The translations under genes were made by a program, and so were the position numbers. This document shows, one piece after another, positions 62,819 through 64,000 of a DNA stretch of 64,000 nucleotides. A model generated the notes under the pieces. The model did no database searches. It was given only the letters and a program-made list of their open reading frames with translations, and had not been told where the DNA came from. Position 1 is the first letter of the stretch; the number at the start of each line of letters is the position of its first letter. The stretch comes from a virus. Location: positions 6,871 through 70,870 of IMG/VR virus record IMGVR_UViG_3300033148_007408; one strand, given 5' to 3'.

Positions 62819-64000
62819 ATGGAACAATATTCAATAGGCGAAATGGCTAAAAAATTGGGAAAAAGCGTGAAAACCTTGCAGCGGTGGGATAAAAATGGGA
62901 CACTATCGGCTTTTAGACATGCTTCCAATAGGCGTTATTATACCCAAAAACAATTTCTAGAAGCCTCCAACAGAGTCAATTATATTAAAGATGGTACGGA
63001 CTTGGATGCTGTTAGAAATAAAACGGTATTAATAACCGGGGCAACAGGGAGTCTCGGAACTAAACTCACGGCACGCATTTGTACTGTGGCCAAAAAAATT
63101 ATTGTTTTTAGTCGGTGCGAATTAAAGCAAGCAAATATGCAGGCTCAGTTTTCCGATAAAGACAATATAAGGTATATGCTGGGAGATATTAAAGACAAGG
63201 AAAGGTTAGATTCTGCCTTGGATGGTGTAGATGTTTGTGTCCACGCTGCTTGTTTTAAGAGAATAGACAGTTGTTCTTATAATCCCTTTGAGGCAATTAA
63301 AACCAACATTAATGGCTCCGTAAATGTTGCGGAGGCGTGTATTAAGCGACAGGTTAAAAAAGTAATTTTTGTTTCAACAGATAAGGCAACTGAGTCCGGT
63401 ACGTTATATGGCGGAACAAAGTTTGTCGCAGAACAGATGTTTATCAATGCAAATAACTATTCTAGTCGTAACTCTACAATTTTTTCGATAGTCAGGTATG
63501 GGAATGTTTATGGCAGTAATGGGAGCGTTAGGCATATTTTTGAGAAACAGGCGGAAGAAAATGGTGTTATTGGCATAACACACCCGGAAATGACTAGGTT
63601 TTTTATGTCTCTTGATGATGCGTGTGATCTTGTTTTATTTTGTGCAAATGGTATGATTGGTGGAGAAATATACGTTCCGAAAATGAAATCCATAGAGATA
63701 GTAAAATATGCAGAAATCTTTGCACCAAATACTCCCATAAAAATTATAGGACTTCGTGGCCATGAGAAAATACATGAAAAGTTAATCTCCGAAACGGAAA
63801 TGCTATATGTGGTTAAATGTAATGAAAAGTATTACAAAATAATCCCGCCCCATGTTAATATTCCGGGATTGGGTTGGGACGTTAATTATCCAGAAGAAAA
63901 AAAGACACATAAAGTTACCTTATCATCGAATACTGCAGAAAGATTTACCAACCAAGAAATTATGAAGTTTGAATGCGACTTAAGTAATAAGGATGCGTGA
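62819..64000 (+). CDS. MerR-type HTH fused to PseB-like UDP-GlcNAc 4,6-dehydratase
   Basis: This 393-residue fusion starts with a MerR/IS607-type winged helix (residues 3-48, YSIGEMAKKLGKSVKTLQRW, then RHASNRRYYTQKQF). From residue 68 comes a complete short-chain dehydratase. It has the NAD motif GATGSLG, STDKA, a Y-GGT-K catalytic pair (Tyr197, Lys201), RYGNVYGSNGSV and EMTRFFMSLDDA, all typical of PseB/FlaA1 and related CapD-type UDP-GlcNAc 4,6-dehydratases, which open pseudaminic acid or deoxyaminohexose synthesis. A TTG at 62810 is an alternative start. The stop is the last three bases of the window. The DNA-binding part may regulate the gene or its operon; that is inferred. Confidence 0.88.
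   Translation: MEQYSIGEMAKKLGKSVKTLQRWDKNGTLSAFRHASNRRYYTQKQFLEASNRVNYIKDGTDLDAVRNKTVLITGATGSLGTKLTARICTVAKKIIVFSRCELKQANMQAQFSDKDNIRYMLGDIKDKERLDSALDGVDVCVHAACFKRIDSCSYNPFEAIKTNINGSVNVAEACIKRQVKKVIFVSTDKATESGTLYGGTKFVAEQMFINANNYSSRNSTIFSIVRYGNVYGSNGSVRHIFEKQAEENGVIGITHPEMTRFFMSLDDACDLVLFCANGMIGGEIYVPKMKSIEIVKYAEIFAPNTPIKIIGLRGHEKIHEKLISETEMLYVVKCNEKYYKIIPPHVNIPGLGWDVNYPEEKKTHKVTLSSNTAERFTNQEIMKFECDLSNKDA

Noticed and set aside
1-64000. Alternative genetic code (TAG or TGA read as amino acid), as in some huge phages
   Set aside because: TAA, TGA and TAG all terminate well-delimited genes (for example TAG at 15055 and 62580), and conserved proteins contain no in-frame stop codons.

Overview
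The window is one segment of an AT-rich double-stranded DNA phage genome with a contractile tail (myovirus morphology). It has a tail sheath, a tube, a frameshifted tail-assembly chaperone pair, a tape measure, and a full baseplate run with gp25-like and J-like wedge proteins, a hub and a central spike. No portal, capsid, terminase, replication or lysis gene was recognised, so this is part of a larger genome. The size of the proteins (2185, 1667, 1555 and 1068 residues), the number of homing endonucleases and the phage-encoded glycan genes suggest a large or jumbo phage. Strong Shine-Dalgarno sequences are common, and TAA, TGA and TAG are all used as stops, so nothing indicates a recoded genetic code. 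The host cannot be named from the sequence.

Region 1 (1-39.1 kb) is the tail module, all on the + strand. In order it holds: a cut-off endonuclease gene; a 1667-residue beta-helix fibre; a small coiled-coil protein; a probable tail terminator; an HNH endonuclease relic; sheath; tube; the chaperone pair with a textbook -1 frameshift signal; tape measure with a 42-bp tandem repeat; a tube-baseplate junction protein; an intact HNH endonuclease; hub; spike; a membrane-segment-rich baseplate protein; an unknown protein; the gp25-like wedge; the J-like wedge; a 2185-residue protein with two LamG-like domains; and a protein whose dockerin-like C-terminal part lies in a shifted frame. A strong intrinsic terminator at 39.15 kb closes the module.

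Region 2 (39.2-62.6 kb) is a glycan-modification cassette. It contains nine recognisable glycosyltransferase genes (GT2/GT-A, StrF-like and GT4/GT-B types), one possible GT-B enzyme, a frameshifted polysaccharide deacetylase, three SAM methyltransferases, a thymidine kinase and about ten unrecognised small genes. Most are joined by 4-base ATGA overlaps, so they read as translationally coupled operons. Five homing endonucleases (GIY-YIG, two LAGLIDADG, a repeat-domain restriction-fold enzyme and HNH) sit between the glycan genes. Only one gene, a methyltransferase at 55.2-55.8 kb, is on the - strand.

Region 3 (62.6-64.0 kb) has a control region crowded with short direct repeats. It is followed by a fusion of a MerR-type DNA-binding domain with a PseB-like UDP-GlcNAc 4,6-dehydratase, whose stop codon ends exactly at the window edge.

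The likely working picture is inferred. The phage builds a contractile virion and also makes or edits a complex glycan, either on its own particle or on the host surface, with enzymes that may draw on a 4,6-dehydratase-derived sugar. Two recurring promoter-like motifs organise transcription. One, AATCTATCAATAAT followed by TCCG and a TATAGT-like box, stands upstream of three endonuclease loci. The other, TGGTATAATATAA-like, stands before four transcription units. No intergenic stretch exceeds 300 bases; the longest (6834-7118 and 62583-62818) are described below. No tRNA, CRISPR array, insertion sequence or origin was recognised.
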